DNA of 64,000 bases from Caulobacter rhizosphaerae (GCF_010977555.1 NZ_CP048815.1:496001-560000), one strand, 5' to 3'; shown: positions 26,108 through 35,425, numbered from the stretch's first letter. Program-made: numbers and translations. The notes: generated from the letters alone by a model not told the origin.

Positions 26108-27856
26108 ATGACAGAGGCTTCTTTCGGCGCTCCGCTCGACGTCAGCGATTCCCGCGCCGTCCGCCGGGCGACGATCCTCCGCCTGGCGACCGGCCTGGTG
26201 CAGGGCCTGCTGCTGTACGGCCTTTACCAGGCCGACCAGTCCAAGGTCTGGCCCGCCACCCAGCGCGAGCTCTACGGCGCCTTGCTGCTGGTCGTCCTGT
26301 TCACGCCGTTCGTGGTGCTGGCCGGAGTTTCGGCCCTGCGCTGGCGCACCCTGGCGGCTTGGAAGGGCGTGGCGGCCGTCGTCGCCGCCGGCCTCGGCGC
26401 CTATGGCGTGTGGAGCGGCGACCCGACGGCCAGGGGTGTCGACGCCCTGGGGCCGCAGACCTTCTTCGCCGTCGCCGCCCTGGTTTTCATCGGCCATCAC
26501 CTGGTCCAGCCGGCCGACATGGAGCGGCGGCGGATCGCGCGATACCCGACCTATTTCGACGTCACCTGGAAGCACGGGGTGCAGGGCGCGCTGTCGCTGG
26601 GCTTCACCGGGGCGTTCTGGCTGCTGCTGTTCCTGGCCGCGGCCCTGTTCAAGCTGATCGGCGTCGACGCCATCGACAAGCTGATCAAGCACGAGTGGTT
26701 CAGCTTCCCGGCCACCACCGTGATGTTCGCCGCCGCCGTTCAGCTGACCGACGTGCGCGCCAACCTGGTGCGCGGCGTGCGGACCGTGGCCCTGACCCTG
26801 CTGGCCTGGCTGCTGCCGCTGATGGCCCTGATCGCCGCGGCCTTCCTGCTGACCCTGCCGTTCACGGGGCTGGAGCCGCTGTGGAAGACCAAGAGCGCCA
26901 CGGCCATCCTGCTGACCGCCGACGCCTTCCTGATCCTGCTGGCCAACGCCGCCTACCAGGACGGGACCGAGAAGACCGCCGTGGTGCTGAAATGGGCCGC
27001 GCGGCTGGCGGGCGTGCTGCTGGTCCCGATCACCGTGCTGGCGGCCTATGGCCTGAGCCTGCGGATCGGCCAGTACGGCCTCAGCCCCGACCGGATCATC
27101 GCCGCCGCCTGCGTGCTGGTCGCGGCGGGTTATGCGGTCGGCTACGCGGTCGCCGCCGTGCGGCCGGGGGCCTGGATGAAGGCGCTGGAGACCACCAACA
27201 TCGCCATGGCCTTCGTGGTCATCGCCGTGCTGCTGGCCCTGTACACGCCGGTCGCGGATCCGAGGCGGTTGTCGGTGAACGACCAGGTGGCTCGGCTGGA
27301 GAAGGGCAAGGTGAAGGCCGACGATTTCGACTACGAATTCCTGCGCTTCGACTCTGGCCGCTTTGGCCGCAAGGCCCTGGATCGCCTGAAGGCCAATCCC
27401 GATGCGGTCGTCGCTCAGCGGGCGAAGGTCGCGGGCGCGCTGGAGTATCGCACCGGCAACGGTCGCAGGTCGCCGACCGTGGCGCATCCCCGCATCAGCT
27501 TCTACCCGAAGGGCATCCAGCCCCCTCCGGGCTTCCTTGCGTTGTACGCCCAGGAGACGTCGAACGACTGCCTTCTGGGCAATCTCGAGTGCGAGGCGCG
27601 CCTTCTTGACGTGACAGGCGACGCCCGGCCCGAGGTGCTGCTGTCCAATGGCTGGGAAATCGAGGTCTATGGTCGGGGCGTCGACGGCGCCTGGCGCAAG
27701 TTGGGGGGCTTTCGGACAGAATGTGGAGAGGTCGACATTCACGGTGCGCTGCGTGACGGCACGTTGGGCCTGGCTCCGCCGATGGTCCAAGACCTGACCG
27801 CGCCAAAGGGAGCCCTGCGCTTCGTCGCGGAGTGTGCACCGGCGGCCAAGCCGTGA
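26108..27856 (+). CDS. DUF4153 membrane protein with soluble C-terminal domain
   Basis: A 582-residue protein. Ten or so hydrophobic helices occupy about residues 20-395 (for example LLLYGLYQ, ALLLVVLFTPFVVLAGVSAL), in the manner of DUF4153. A C-terminal soluble part of about 190 residues (VARLEKGKVKADDFDYEFLRFDSGRFGRKALDRLK, abridged) has repeats of Asp/Arg and two closely placed Cys pairs (DCLLGNLEC, and TEC near the end). The start at 26108 is preceded by AGGGACC. It is divergent from the cupin-like gene. Function is unknown. Confidence 0.8.
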   Translation: MTEASFGAPLDVSDSRAVRRATILRLATGLVQGLLLYGLYQADQSKVWPATQRELYGALLLVVLFTPFVVLAGVSALRWRTLAAWKGVAAVVAAGLGAYGVWSGDPTARGVDALGPQTFFAVAALVFIGHHLVQPADMERRRIARYPTYFDVTWKHGVQGALSLGFTGAFWLLLFLAAALFKLIGVDAIDKLIKHEWFSFPATTVMFAAAVQLTDVRANLVRGVRTVALTLLAWLLPLMALIAAAFLLTLPFTGLEPLWKTKSATAILLTADAFLILLANAAYQDGTEKTAVVLKWAARLAGVLLVPITVLAAYGLSLRIGQYGLSPDRIIAAACVLVAAGYAVGYAVAAVRPGAWMKALETTNIAMAFVVIAVLLALYTPVADPRRLSVNDQVARLEKGKVKADDFDYEFLRFDSGRFGRKALDRLKANPDAVVAQRAKVAGALEYRTGNGRRSPTVAHPRISFYPKGIQPPPGFLALYAQETSNDCLLGNLECEARLLDVTGDARPEVLLSNGWEIEVYGRGVDGAWRKLGGFRTECGEVDIHGALRDGTLGLAPPMVQDLTAPKGALRFVAECAPAAKP

Positions 27857-27863
27857 TGCACCC

Positions 27864-29654
27864 CTAACCCACGCCCTCCGAGACCGCGTTCAGCCGCGCA
27901 TACACCCCGCCCGCCGCCTTCAGCTCGCCGTGCCGGCCTTCCTCGACCACGCGGCCGTTCTGGAACACCAGGATGCGGTCGGCGCCGCGCACGGTCGACA
28001 GGCGGTGGGCGATGACGATCGTGGTGCGGCCATGCATCAGGGCCTCGGCGGCTTCCTGCACCTGGCCCTCGGTTTCGACGTCGAGCGAGGAGGTGGCCTC
28101 GTCCATCACCAGGATCGGGGCGTCGGTCAGGAAGGCGCGGGCGATGGCCACGCGCTGGCGCTCGCCGCCCGACAGCTTGATCCCGCGCTCGCCGACCAGG
28201 GTGTCGTAGCCCTGGGGCAGGCGCAGGATGAACTCGTGGGCGCGGGCCTTCCTGGCCGCCGAGACGATCTCCTCGTCGCTGGCGTCGGGACGGCCATAGG
28301 CGATGTTCTCGCGCAGGGTCCGGTGGAACAGGGCCGGGTCCTGCGGCACCACGGCGATGGCGCGGCGCAGGCTGCCCTGCGTCACCCGGGCGACGTCCTG
28401 GCCGTCGATGACGATCCGTCCGCCCTGCAGGTCGTGCAGCCGCTGGACCAGCTTGACGAAGGTCGACTTGCCCGAGCCGGTCGGCCCCACCAGCGCCACC
28501 CGCTCGCCGGGCGCGATCTTCAGCGAGAAGTGGTCGTACAGCGGCGCGCCGGCCGACTTGTAGCGGAAGGTGACGTCCTCGAAGGCGATCGCCCCGGGCC
28601 CCCTGACAAAGTCCGGGGCGCCGGGCGCGTCGGCGATCTGCGGCGCCAGGCCCTCCCAGGCGGCCAGGTCCTCGGTGTCGTCCAGGCCCTTCTGCAGCAT
28701 GCGGATGTTCTCGCCCATGTTGCGCAGGTAGCCGCTCATCAGCATGAAGGCGGTGATGGCGAAGGCCACGTCGCCGGGCGTCGCGGTCCCCCTGGCCCAG
28801 GCGTGGATCATCGCCGCCGTCAGCCCGCCCTGCAGCAGCACCAGCAGCAGGTTCTGGCCGAGCCAGACATTGGTGAACTTGTGCCAGGTGACCATCACCG
28901 CCTCGCGCCAGGCGGCGGTGACCTCCGCCACGCGGGCGCTCTCGCGGGCCTCGGCCCCGAAGCTCTTGACGGTGGGGTTGGAGGTCACCGCGTCGGCCAG
29001 GCTGCCGCCGATCTTCGAATCCAGGGCGTTGGACTTCAGGTTGGCGGGCCGCACGTAGCGGGTGGTGACCACCAGGTTGACGGTGATGTAGGCGGCGACC
29101 ACGACCAGGGCGACGATCCCGGCCAGGGGCTGGCGCAGCAGCAGCATCACCGACAGCCCGACCAGCACGATCAGGCTGGGGGCCAGCCAGATGGTCACCG
29201 CGTCGGTCACGCTGTCATAGCCCCACATGGCGCGGGTCAGCTTGCGCACCGTGGCGCCGGCGAAGCTGTCGGCGTGCCAGTCGGACGAGAAGGCCTGGAC
29301 GCGGGCGTAGCCCTCGTTGGTCATCTCCTCCATGTTGCGGGCGGCCAGGGGGATCCAGAACCGCATGGCCAGGTTGCGGATCAGCGAAAAGCCCAGATAG
29401 ACCCCGACGAAGGCCGCCCAGGCGCCCCAGGCCGCGTCGATCGCCGACGGGCCCTTGGTGATCGTGTCGATCAGCCGGCCCGAGGCCCAGGGCAGGGCCA
29501 GGTCGAAGCAGATCGCCGCCAGGGTCAGGCCGACGCCGGCGAAGAACAGGCCCTTCCGGCGCAGCCAGAAGCGCGCGATGAAGCCCAGCACCTTGGCGTT
29601 GCTCAGGGCGCGTCGTGGGGCGCCGGTCTCGTCCTCGTCGATCTGGTCGGTCAT
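27864..29654 (-). CDS. ABC exporter half-transporter (fused permease and ATPase)
   Basis: A 596-residue MsbA/ATM-like exporter subunit: an N-terminal transmembrane domain of about six helices (residues 30-320) and a C-terminal nucleotide-binding domain. Walker A is GPTGSGKST near 395, the Q-loop is [20 protein letters not shown], the signature is [15 protein letters not shown], Walker B is [12 protein letters not shown] and the switch histidine is in [10 protein letters not shown]. It would act as a homodimer. Substrate is unknown; lipid, peptide or drug export all fit. The start at 29654 (MTDQIDEDE) was preferred over one 9 codons upstream. Confidence 0.93.
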   Translation of the reverse strand: MTDQIDEDETGAPRRALSNAKVLGFIARFWLRRKGLFFAGVGLTLAAICFDLALPWASGRLIDTITKGPSAIDAAWGAWAAFVGVYLGFSLIRNLAMRFWIPLAARNMEEMTNEGYARVQAFSSDWHADSFAGATVRKLTRAMWGYDSVTDAVTIWLAPSLIVLVGLSVMLLLRQPLAGIVALVVVAAYITVNLVVTTRYVRPANLKSNALDSKIGGSLADAVTSNPTVKSFGAEARESARVAEVTAAWREAVMVTWHKFTNVWLGQNLLLVLLQGGLTAAMIHAWARGTATPGDVAFAITAFMLMSGYLRNMGENIRMLQKGLDDTEDLAAWEGLAPQIADAPGAPDFVRGPGAIAFEDVTFRYKSAGAPLYDHFSLKIAPGERVALVGPTGSGKSTFVKLVQRLHDLQGGRIVIDGQDVARVTQGSLRRAIAVVPQDPALFHRTLRENIAYGRPDASDEEIVSAARKARAHEFILRLPQGYDTLVGERGIKLSGGERQRVAIARAFLTDAPILVMDEATSSLDVETEGQVQEAAEALMHGRTTIVIAHRLSTVRGADRILVFQNGRVVEEGRHGELKAAGGVYARLNAVSEGVG

Positions 29655-29700
29655 GATGCGGGACAGATAGGCGCTCCGCACGCTCGGCGCGAGCGGCGGC

Positions 29701-29991
29701 TTAAGCCTGTTTCGAACCGTGGCTTCGGCGCCGCGCGCCGCCGAACGGCCGCCAGCGCAGGTACCAGCGGATGGCCGGCCCGACGATCGGGGTGCGCAGC
29801 AGCGGCCGCACCGCGTGAGGCCGGGTCTTGAGGAAGCACATCACCGCCCCGATCCAGAACACCGTCGTCGGCAGCCCCGGCGTGACGATGCCCACCGCCC
29901 CGATCGCCACCAGCGCCGCGCCCAGCCCGTCCAGCGCCCAGTGGACCGGACGGGACAGGCGCTTGCGGGGCGGGCGGGGAGCGGCGGTCAT
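29701..29991 (-). CDS. DUF454 (YbaN-like) inner-membrane protein
   Basis: A 96-residue membrane protein. The motif VGIVTPGLPTTVFWIGAVMCF is the DUF454 signature (GxxGxxLPGLPTTPFLLLAAxCF), followed by the KTRPHAVRPLLRTPIVGPAIRWY loop (partly quoted). Two hydrophobic segments are visible. YbaN homologues have no firm function. It lies 46 bp upstream of the ABC exporter start on the same strand, so the two could be cotranscribed. Confidence 0.85.
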   Translation of the reverse strand: MTAAPRPPRKRLSRPVHWALDGLGAALVAIGAVGIVTPGLPTTVFWIGAVMCFLKTRPHAVRPLLRTPIVGPAIRWYLRWRPFGGARRRSHGSKQA

Positions 29992-30085
29992 CGCGCTGGA
30001 CTGTGGGGGATCAAGCGCGAAACGGGAAGACGGCTTTCTCGTCGCCGCTATTCAGGAAGGAACTGACGCTCTGTCCGAAATTATC

Positions 30086-30237
30086 CTTCCCTCCCCCTTG
30101 TGGGGAGGGTGGCCCGCGTAGCGGGTCGGGTGGGGGATCGGTGCAGGGTGCTGGACAGGGCTGGACCGCTGGCTCAGCAGGCCCCACCCGACCCTGGCGC
30201 TGCCAGGGCCACCCTCCCCACGAGGGGAGGGAAGGGA
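30086..30237. repeat. CCTCCCC-family intergenic inverted repeat
   Basis: The left arm reads CCTTCCCTCCCCCTTG then GGGGAGGGTGGCCCGCG, and the right arm is its approximate reverse complement ending GAGGGGAGGGAAGG. The inner arms (GGGTGGGGGA / CCCCACCCGACC) also pair. Related copies lie at 46141 and 54499. This size and layout fit a non-autonomous dispersed repeat. Confidence 0.85.
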
Positions 30238-30807
30238 CTTATGCTCGGCGTTCGAGGAGCAAAGTCCCGCGATTTCAAGGGCCTAAACTTTCTCGACCCG
30301 ATTTGGTCCCCACCCCTCCAAACCGCCCTTATCCTGATCTCACCTGAGAGCATGGGGAGGGCGCACGTACGGCGACCGATGCGGCTTTCGGGGGTGGACG
30401 AGCGGGAGGGCCTTGTTCGCCGTGCTTCTTCGGAAGCGTCCAGGTCGGTTCGGAGCAGGTTCGCCTCAGTCGCGACGAAACTCCGGCGCCCGGATAGGCG
30501 GATAGGGCCAGCAGGCCCGGGCTGAAATCGCCCGGGCGGTCCAGGACGGAGCCAACGTCCTGCCCGTCGGGGGCCTCCATCGGAGCGGGTTAAAAATCCG
30601 CGACCCGAAGGCTTCCGGATAACGGTTCCACGCGAAGCGCTCGAACTTCGTCGAAACGGTACTCAAAACTGCAAATCATCCGGGCGAGGCCCGGGCGCTT
30701 CGCACCCTTCCCATTCGCTCAGCGGGTTTCCGCATGAGGCGGCGAAGTCGTGTCTCCACGACCTTCCCAAAATCAGATCGACATGCACCTTCCGGCGGGC
30801 CCGAAAA

Positions 30808-30893
30808 CCTCGTCCTTCGACAAGCTCAGGATGAGGTTTTCTACGGCTCGGTCTGCAAATTGGTCCTCATCCTGAGCCCGTCGAAGGACGAGG
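30808..30893. repeat. CCTCGTCCTTCGACA intergenic inverted repeat, copy 2
   Basis: Left arm 30808-30836 and right arm 30865-30893, 29 bases each, differ from perfect complementarity at one base (GAGCCCG for GAGCTTG region) with a 28-base spacer. It ends 27 bp before the small gene at 30920. Confidence 0.9.
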
Positions 30894-30919
30894 ACCACGC
30901 ACGGCGTTGGAGGTCGAAC

Positions 30920-31168
30920 CTAGGCGAACCGCAGGTGGCTCAGGGTGTCGCCGCGCAGGCTGGCGCGGATGCGGCCGCCGAACTTGGCGCCCGAGGTCAG
31001 CCGACCGACCATGCCGGCGTCGCCGGCCCGGTCGAAGGCCCGCGCCGCCGCGGTCCACAGGGCGGTGGTCACCGGATGCGGCGCCACGACGCCGGCGGCC
31101 AAGCCGAGGACCAGCAGGGCCCAGGCTTCCATGCGGTCGACCAGGAGAGCGAGGGACGGACGGGTCAT
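30920..31168 (-). CDS. Small hypothetical protein, 82 aa
   Basis: The chosen start (MTRPSLALLVDRMEAW) gives 82 residues with one hydrophobic helix (WALLVLGLAAGVVAPH) followed by an Ala/Arg/Gly-rich tail (AARAFDRAGDAGMVGRLTSG). GGAAAGGCTTCC precedes the start in the minus orientation. I do not recognise the family, and part of the frame upstream looks non-coding. It is isolated, with a 230-bp gap to the divergent ubiA. Confidence 0.5.
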   Translation of the reverse strand: MTRPSLALLVDRMEAWALLVLGLAAGVVAPHPVTTALWTAAARAFDRAGDAGMVGRLTSGAKFGGRIRASLRGDTLSHLRFA

Positions 31169-31398
31169 CGGAAGCCTTTCGGAACGGAAGGAGGAGGGCC
31201 GCCGCCCCGGGGGGAAAAGACGGCGACCCTCCTCGGTGCGCGAAACGACTGGAGGGGGCCGCCGTTCCGCTGAACACACCTTGGCCGACCCAGTTTGATC
31301 AATCCAATCGATCGTTTTTAGCCGCGAGATCGGAAAGATCTATGCTAGCGTTTCGGGCATGGTTGCGCGAGGCGGGAGCCGGGGGCTAAGCCTTGGCC

Positions 31399-32337
31399 AT
31401 GAGCGCTCCCGACACCGCCATCCTGCCCGACGCCGCCGCCGGCAACTGGGTCGACCGCCATGCACCGCCGGCCCTGCGGCCCTGGCTGAAGCTGGGCCGG
31501 TTCGACCGGCCGGCGGGGATCTGGCTGCTGATGCTGCCCGGCTGGCAGGGCATCGCCCTGGCCGCGGCCGGCCAGGGCCAGTGGCCCAACCCGTGGCTGC
31601 TGATCGCCTTCTTCGTCGGCGCGGCCCTGATGCGGGCGGCCGGCTGCGCCTTCAACGACATCGTCGACCGCGACTTCGACGCCCAGGTCAGCCGCACGGC
31701 GATGCGCCCGATCCCGGCCGGCCTGATCAGCGTCAAGCAGGCCTGGGCCTTCGTGATCGGCTGCTGCCTGGTCAGCTTCGGGATCCTGGTCTGCCTGGGC
31801 TGGCTGGCCATCGGCCTGGGCGTCGCCTCGCTGGCCCTGGTGGCGGCCTATCCGTTCATGAAGCGCATCACCTGGTGGCCCCAGGCCTGGCTGGGCCTGA
31901 CCTTCAACTGGGGCGCGTTGCTGGGCTACGCGGCGGCCACCCATACGCTGAGCTGGGCCGCGGCGCTGCTCTACGCCTCGGGCCTGTTCTGGACCCTGGG
32001 CTACGACACGATCTACGCCATCCAGGACATCGAGGACGACGCCCTGGCCGGGGTGAAGTCCTCGACCCGCCGGCTGGGGGCGCACGTGCAGAAGGGCGTG
32101 CTGGCCTTCTACATCGCCTGCTTCGTGCTGGTGATCGCGGCGGCCTGGGTCGGGGGGCTGGGGCCGCTGTTCCTGCCCCTGGCGGCCCTGGTCGCCGTCC
32201 ACCTGTCGCGCCAGGCGGCCCGGGTGCGGATCGACGACCCGGCCGGGGCCCTGGCCCTGTTCAAGTCCAACGCCCAGGTTGGCTTCGTGCTGTTCCTGGC
32301 CCTGGCTGCGGGGATGTGGAAGCCGCCGGGACTGTAG
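31399..32337 (+). CDS. ubiA: 4-hydroxybenzoate polyprenyltransferase
   Basis: A 312-residue polytopic prenyltransferase that attaches the polyprenyl tail to 4-hydroxybenzoate in ubiquinone synthesis. The two aspartate-rich, Mg-diphosphate-binding motifs are N86-D87-x2-D90-x-D92-x-D94 (NDIVDRDFD) and DTIYAIQDIEDD at about 203-214. About eight membrane helices are visible. The start is ATG at 31399; a TTG two codons upstream is less likely. ubiD is also present at 23305-24834, so two steps of the pathway occur in this window but at separate sites. Confidence 0.96.
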   Translation: MSAPDTAILPDAAAGNWVDRHAPPALRPWLKLGRFDRPAGIWLLMLPGWQGIALAAAGQGQWPNPWLLIAFFVGAALMRAAGCAFNDIVDRDFDAQVSRTAMRPIPAGLISVKQAWAFVIGCCLVSFGILVCLGWLAIGLGVASLALVAAYPFMKRITWWPQAWLGLTFNWGALLGYAAATHTLSWAAALLYASGLFWTLGYDTIYAIQDIEDDALAGVKSSTRRLGAHVQKGVLAFYIACFVLVIAAAWVGGLGPLFLPLAALVAVHLSRQAARVRIDDPAGALALFKSNAQVGFVLFLALAAGMWKPPGL

Positions 32338-32361
32338 GGAACGGAGAGGGCGCGACGCGCT

Positions 32362-32718
32362 TCAGAACGGTCCGTTGCGATAGATCCGCTCCATGCTCCG
32401 TTCCAGCTCGCCCAGCCGGCGGTCATAGGCTCGGTTCAGGCAGGCCCGGTTGGCGCCGCAGCCTCGGCGGTCGCGCAGCCACTGCTGCTGGGCGTCGATC
32501 AGCGCGCCGCGGCCGCCCATGCCCAGGGTGCGCCGGTTGACCTCGTAGAGCACCGACATCTTCACGTCCTTGTCGTTCAGGGCGGTGCTGGCGCAGACCG
32601 CCTTCTCATCGGGAGCCCGGGCGCGATTGCAGTCGAAGCTGGCGGCCCGGGACAGGGTCGGAGCGGCCGCGACGGGCAGGGCGAGGGCCAGGGCGAGGGC
32701 GGTCAGGATCAGGCGCAT
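32362..32718 (-). CDS. LprI/DUF1311-like secreted protein
   Basis: A 118-residue protein with a clear signal peptide (MRLILTALALALALPVAAA). The mature part has cysteine spacing and motifs of the DUF1311/LprI lysozyme-inhibitor-like group: FDCNRARAPDEKAVCAS, LNDKDVKMSVLYE, QQQWLRDRRGCGANRACLNRAYDRRLGEL (abridged). Such proteins are periplasmic or lipid-anchored. A role against lysozyme is known only for some members. It converges on ubiA with a 24-bp gap. Confidence 0.85.
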   Translation of the reverse strand: MRLILTALALALALPVAAAPTLSRAASFDCNRARAPDEKAVCASTALNDKDVKMSVLYEVNRRTLGMGGRGALIDAQQQWLRDRRGCGANRACLNRAYDRRLGELERSMERIYRNGPF

Positions 32719-32790
32719 GAAGGGTCTCCGAAAGCGGCGTGACGTCGGGTCATCCTGTAAGCCGGACGCTGAACGTGGCATGATCGTTCC

Positions 32791-33741
32791 ATGGCCGTCG
32801 CGTCCCGCATCAAGCCGCAGGAGCTGTTCACGCCGCAGGAATGGGCGCCGCTGTCGGCGCGCTCGTCGTGGCGGGGCCTGCTGATGGTCGCCCACGCCTG
32901 GGCGGTGATCGTCGCGGCCGGGGCGGCGTTCGTGCTCTGGCCCAATCCGCTGACCTACCTGCTGGCGGTGATGCTGATCGGGGCCCGCCAGCTGGGCCTG
33001 GCCATCCTGATGCACGAGGCCGCCCACGGCGGGCTGCACCCGAACCTGAAGGTCAATGATTGGGTCGGTGAATGGCTGTGCGCGGCGCCGGTGGGCGCGT
33101 CGCTGGCCAAGTACCGGCCCTACCACCTGACCCACCACAAGTACGCCCAGCAGGCGGAGGATCCGGACTTGGTGCTGTCGGCGCCGTTCCCGACCACCCG
33201 CGCCTCGCTGCGCCGCAAGATCGTCCGCGACCTGACCGGCCAGACCTTCTTCAAGCAGCGGTTCGGCCCGCTGCTGGGCAAACTTCGCCAGGCCCCGAGC
33301 GACCAGCCGAGGGGCGCGATCTTCAGCGGCGAGGTGGGGCGGCAGGCGCTGTTTCTGCTGTGGAACCTGGGCCTGCTGGCCGCCCTGAGCGCCATCGGCC
33401 TGTGGTGGGCCTGGCTGGCCCTGTGGATCGTGCCGATGGCGACCTGGTTCCCGCTGGTCACCCGGCTGCGCAACATCGCCGAGCACGCCCTGGTGGCCAA
33501 GGACGAGCCCGACCCGTTCCGCCACGCCCGCACCACCCGGGCCAACTGGCTCGAGCGGGCCCTGATCGCGCCCTACCACGTCAACTTCCACGCCGAGCAC
33601 CACCTGTTCATGCACATGCCGTGCTGGAACCTGCCCAAGGCCCACCGGCTGCTGGCGGCCAAGGGCCGGACCGAAGGCATGCTGACCGCGCCAGGCTACC
33701 TGTCGGTGCTGAAGGCGGCGTCCAGCCGGTCGCCGGCCTAG
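32791..33741 (+). CDS. Membrane fatty-acid desaturase-type di-iron protein
   Basis: A 316-residue integral membrane protein. The three histidine boxes are HEAAHGG (near 75-81), HLTHHKYAQ (near 112-120) and NFHAEHHLFMHMP (near 267-279), which is the arrangement of membrane desaturases and hydroxylases. Four to five hydrophobic helices surround them. The reaction would be O2-dependent desaturation or hydroxylation of a lipid. The neighbouring downstream gene is a lysine methyltransferase for an electron-transfer flavoprotein, also linked to lipid metabolism, 32 bp away. Confidence 0.92.
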   Translation: MAVASRIKPQELFTPQEWAPLSARSSWRGLLMVAHAWAVIVAAGAAFVLWPNPLTYLLAVMLIGARQLGLAILMHEAAHGGLHPNLKVNDWVGEWLCAAPVGASLAKYRPYHLTHHKYAQQAEDPDLVLSAPFPTTRASLRRKIVRDLTGQTFFKQRFGPLLGKLRQAPSDQPRGAIFSGEVGRQALFLLWNLGLLAALSAIGLWWAWLALWIVPMATWFPLVTRLRNIAEHALVAKDEPDPFRHARTTRANWLERALIAPYHVNFHAEHHLFMHMPCWNLPKAHRLLAAKGRTEGMLTAPGYLSVLKAASSRSPA

Positions 33742-33773
33742 GGACTAGGACCGGGCCGTGCTCTAAGCCGCCC

Positions 33774-34433
33774 ATGATCGAAGCCTCCCTCGCCGGCCGT
33801 CGCGCCTTCATCCTGGAGAACACGCGGCTCCAGGCCCCGCCGCACACGCCGGAACTGCAACTGCACCTGGCCGACGAGATCACCCCGATCTGGACGCTGA
33901 CCGAGGAGGCCCTGGCCGAAATCGGCCTGCCGCCGCCGTTCTGGGCCTTCGCCTGGGCCGGCGGCCAGGCCCTGGCCCGCTACGTCCTCGACCATCCCGA
34001 GGTCGTGGCCGGAAAGCGGGTGATCGACTTCGCGTCCGGTTCGGGCCTGGTGGCGATCGCGGCGATGAAGGCCGGAGCGGCCAGCGTGCTGGCCGCCGAC
34101 ATCGACGTGTTCTGCGAGGCGGCGATCGGCCTCAACGCCGCGGCCAACGGCGTCGAGGTCGCCTTCACCGAAGTCGACCTGCTGGAGGCCCCCCCGCCGC
34201 CTGCCGACGTGCTGCTGGCCGGCGACATCTGCTACGAGCGGCCGATGGCGGAAGCCGTCATGGCCTGGCTGGGCCTGGGTCGGGCGGCCGGGGCGACCGT
34301 GCTGGTCGGCGATCCGGGCCGCACCTACTTCCCCAAGGAAGGCCTGGTGAAGCTGGCCGAATACCAGGTGCCGACCACCCGCGAACTGGAGGACATGGCG
34401 GTCAAGCGCACCAGCGTCTGGACTCTGCCTTGA
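33774..34433 (+). CDS. ETF-beta-type protein lysine methyltransferase (METTL20-like)
   Basis: A 219-residue class I methyltransferase. The family-specific segment FWAFAWAGGQALARYVLDHP precedes SAM motif I (VIDFASGSGLVAIAA), followed by an ADIDVFCEAA acidic loop and DVLLAGDICYERPMAE, which is diagnostic of METTL20/bacterial EtfB-K methyltransferases. The enzyme trimethylates lysines on the electron-transferring flavoprotein beta subunit and so adjusts electron flow from acyl-CoA dehydrogenases. No etfB gene lies in the window, so the target is inferred. Confidence 0.87.
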   Translation: MIEASLAGRRAFILENTRLQAPPHTPELQLHLADEITPIWTLTEEALAEIGLPPPFWAFAWAGGQALARYVLDHPEVVAGKRVIDFASGSGLVAIAAMKAGAASVLAADIDVFCEAAIGLNAAANGVEVAFTEVDLLEAPPPPADVLLAGDICYERPMAEAVMAWLGLGRAAGATVLVGDPGRTYFPKEGLVKLAEYQVPTTRELEDMAVKRTSVWTLP

Positions 34434-34477
34434 CGGCGATCTAGAACATAAGAAGAACAAGTGAGGGGCCGCGACCA

Positions 34478-34822
34478 ATGCGCGAAGACGGCAAGATCGA
34501 TTACATCGAATGGCCCGCCAGCGACCTGCCGGCCACCAAGGCCTTCTACACCACGGCCTTCGGCTGGGCCTTCACCGACTATGGTCCGGACTATGCGGCC
34601 TTCGAGGGGCAGGGCGCGGACGGCGGGTTCTGTACGCCGCAGGAGGGCTCGACCGACCGGCCGCTGGTGGTGCTCTACGCCCATGACATCGAGGCCATGC
34701 TGGCCAAGGTGACGGCGGCCGGCGGCGTGGTCACCCGGCCGATCTTCAGCTTCCCCGGCGGCCGCCGGTTTCATTTCGCCGACCCGTCGGGCAACGAGCT
34801 GGCGGTGTGGAGCGAGGGTTAG
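34478..34822 (+). CDS. VOC family (glyoxalase/bleomycin-resistance fold) protein
   Basis: A 114-residue vicinal-oxygen-chelate protein with the beta-alpha-beta-beta-beta half-domains: IDYIEWPASDLPATKAFYTTAFGW (abridged) and the second half ending PIFSFPGGRRFHFADPSGNELAVWSE. The retained His in RFHFADP and the final Glu are usual ligands. As a stand-alone VOC domain its substrate is unknown. It follows the methyltransferase gene by 44 bp on the same strand and precedes a strong inverted repeat. Confidence 0.87.
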   Translation: MREDGKIDYIEWPASDLPATKAFYTTAFGWAFTDYGPDYAAFEGQGADGGFCTPQEGSTDRPLVVLYAHDIEAMLAKVTAAGGVVTRPIFSFPGGRRFHFADPSGNELAVWSEG

Positions 34823-34830
34823 GCGCGGCC

Positions 34831-34909
34831 GGGGACATGCCCTTGCGGCGTGTCCCCATGTGGGAGCGCCGAGCCTGCCGATGGGGACACGCCGCAAGGG
34901 CATGTCCCC
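34831..34909. repeat. GGGGACA intergenic inverted repeat, perfect 29-bp arms
   Basis: Arms 34831-34859 and 34881-34909 are exact reverse complements of 29 bases with a 21-base spacer. Each arm also starts GGGGACA and ends TGTCCCC, so an arm alone can form its own hairpin. It lies just after the VOC gene. Confidence 0.92.
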
Positions 34910-34984
34910 GAGCGTTGTCGCACCGAAAAACCGTCACGAAACCGCGATAGATCCGTCACCGGACGATCTACGGGGCGAACGACG

Positions 34985-35425
34985 GTGGACCAGGCCAGGA
35001 CCTGCGGCGACTGCGGGATGTGCTGCAAGCTGATGGGCGTGGCCGCCATCGGCAAGGCGCCGCACGCCTGGTGCGGCCACTATCGCAAGGGCGTCGGCTG
35101 CGGGATCTACGCCGACCGGCCCCAGGCCTGCGCCGACTACGCCTGCTACTGGCTGAACGCGCCCAATCTGGACGACCGCTGGCGGCCGGACCGCGCGCGC
35201 TTCGTGCTGCATCGCGAGGACGAAGGCCGGACCCTGGTGGTCGAGGTCGATCCGGCCGCCCCCGACGCCTGGCGCAAGGCGCCGTTCCACGAAACCTTCA
35301 AGGCCTGGGCGGCGCGGGGCGCGGCCCAGGGCCTGACCCTCAACGTCCTGGTGGGGCGGCGCGGCTACACGATCCTGCCCGACCGCGACATCGACCAGGG
35401 CCTGGTGCGCGAGATCCCGGCATGA
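34985..35425 (+). CDS. YkgJ-type cysteine-cluster protein, first of a tandem pair
   Basis: A 146-residue protein beginning VDQARTCGDCGMCCKLMG, with a CxxCxxCC cluster near residues 7-14, then WCGHYRKGVGCGIYADRPQACADYAC, giving about ten cysteines in total. This resembles the zinc/iron-chelating Cys-cluster (YkgJ, UPF0153-like) proteins. It binds metal, but its role is unknown. The start is GTG at 34985. Its stop overlaps the start of the next gene, which is clearly a paralogue. Confidence 0.83.
   Translation: MDQARTCGDCGMCCKLMGVAAIGKAPHAWCGHYRKGVGCGIYADRPQACADYACYWLNAPNLDDRWRPDRARFVLHREDEGRTLVVEVDPAAPDAWRKAPFHETFKAWAARGAAQGLTLNVLVGRRGYTILPDRDIDQGLVREIPA

Larger units (their letters stand above)
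29992..30919. other. 930-bp region without a recognisable gene
   Basis: This gap holds two inverted repeats (30086-30237 and 30808-30893). The remainder, about 30240-30780, contains no coding sequence that I can support: short open frames on both strands have no ribosome-binding site or recognisable product. It does contain several strong hairpins, such as GCCCGGGC-TGAAATC-GCCCGGGC and GGACG-GAGCCAA-CGTCC at about 30515-30565. I tested it by eye against tmRNA (no tag reading frame, no CCA end), SRP RNA and RNase P RNA and found no match. It could hold an unrecognised RNA or a decayed gene. Confidence 0.6.

Noticed and set aside
30329..30666. Short minus-strand frames in the 930-bp gap as genes
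   Set aside because: No ribosome-binding site or recognisable product, and overlapping frames of similar length exist on both strands.
30240..30780. tmRNA, SRP RNA or RNase P RNA in the non-coding region
   Set aside because: No tag reading frame, no CCA end, and none of the conserved core sequences could be found on either strand.
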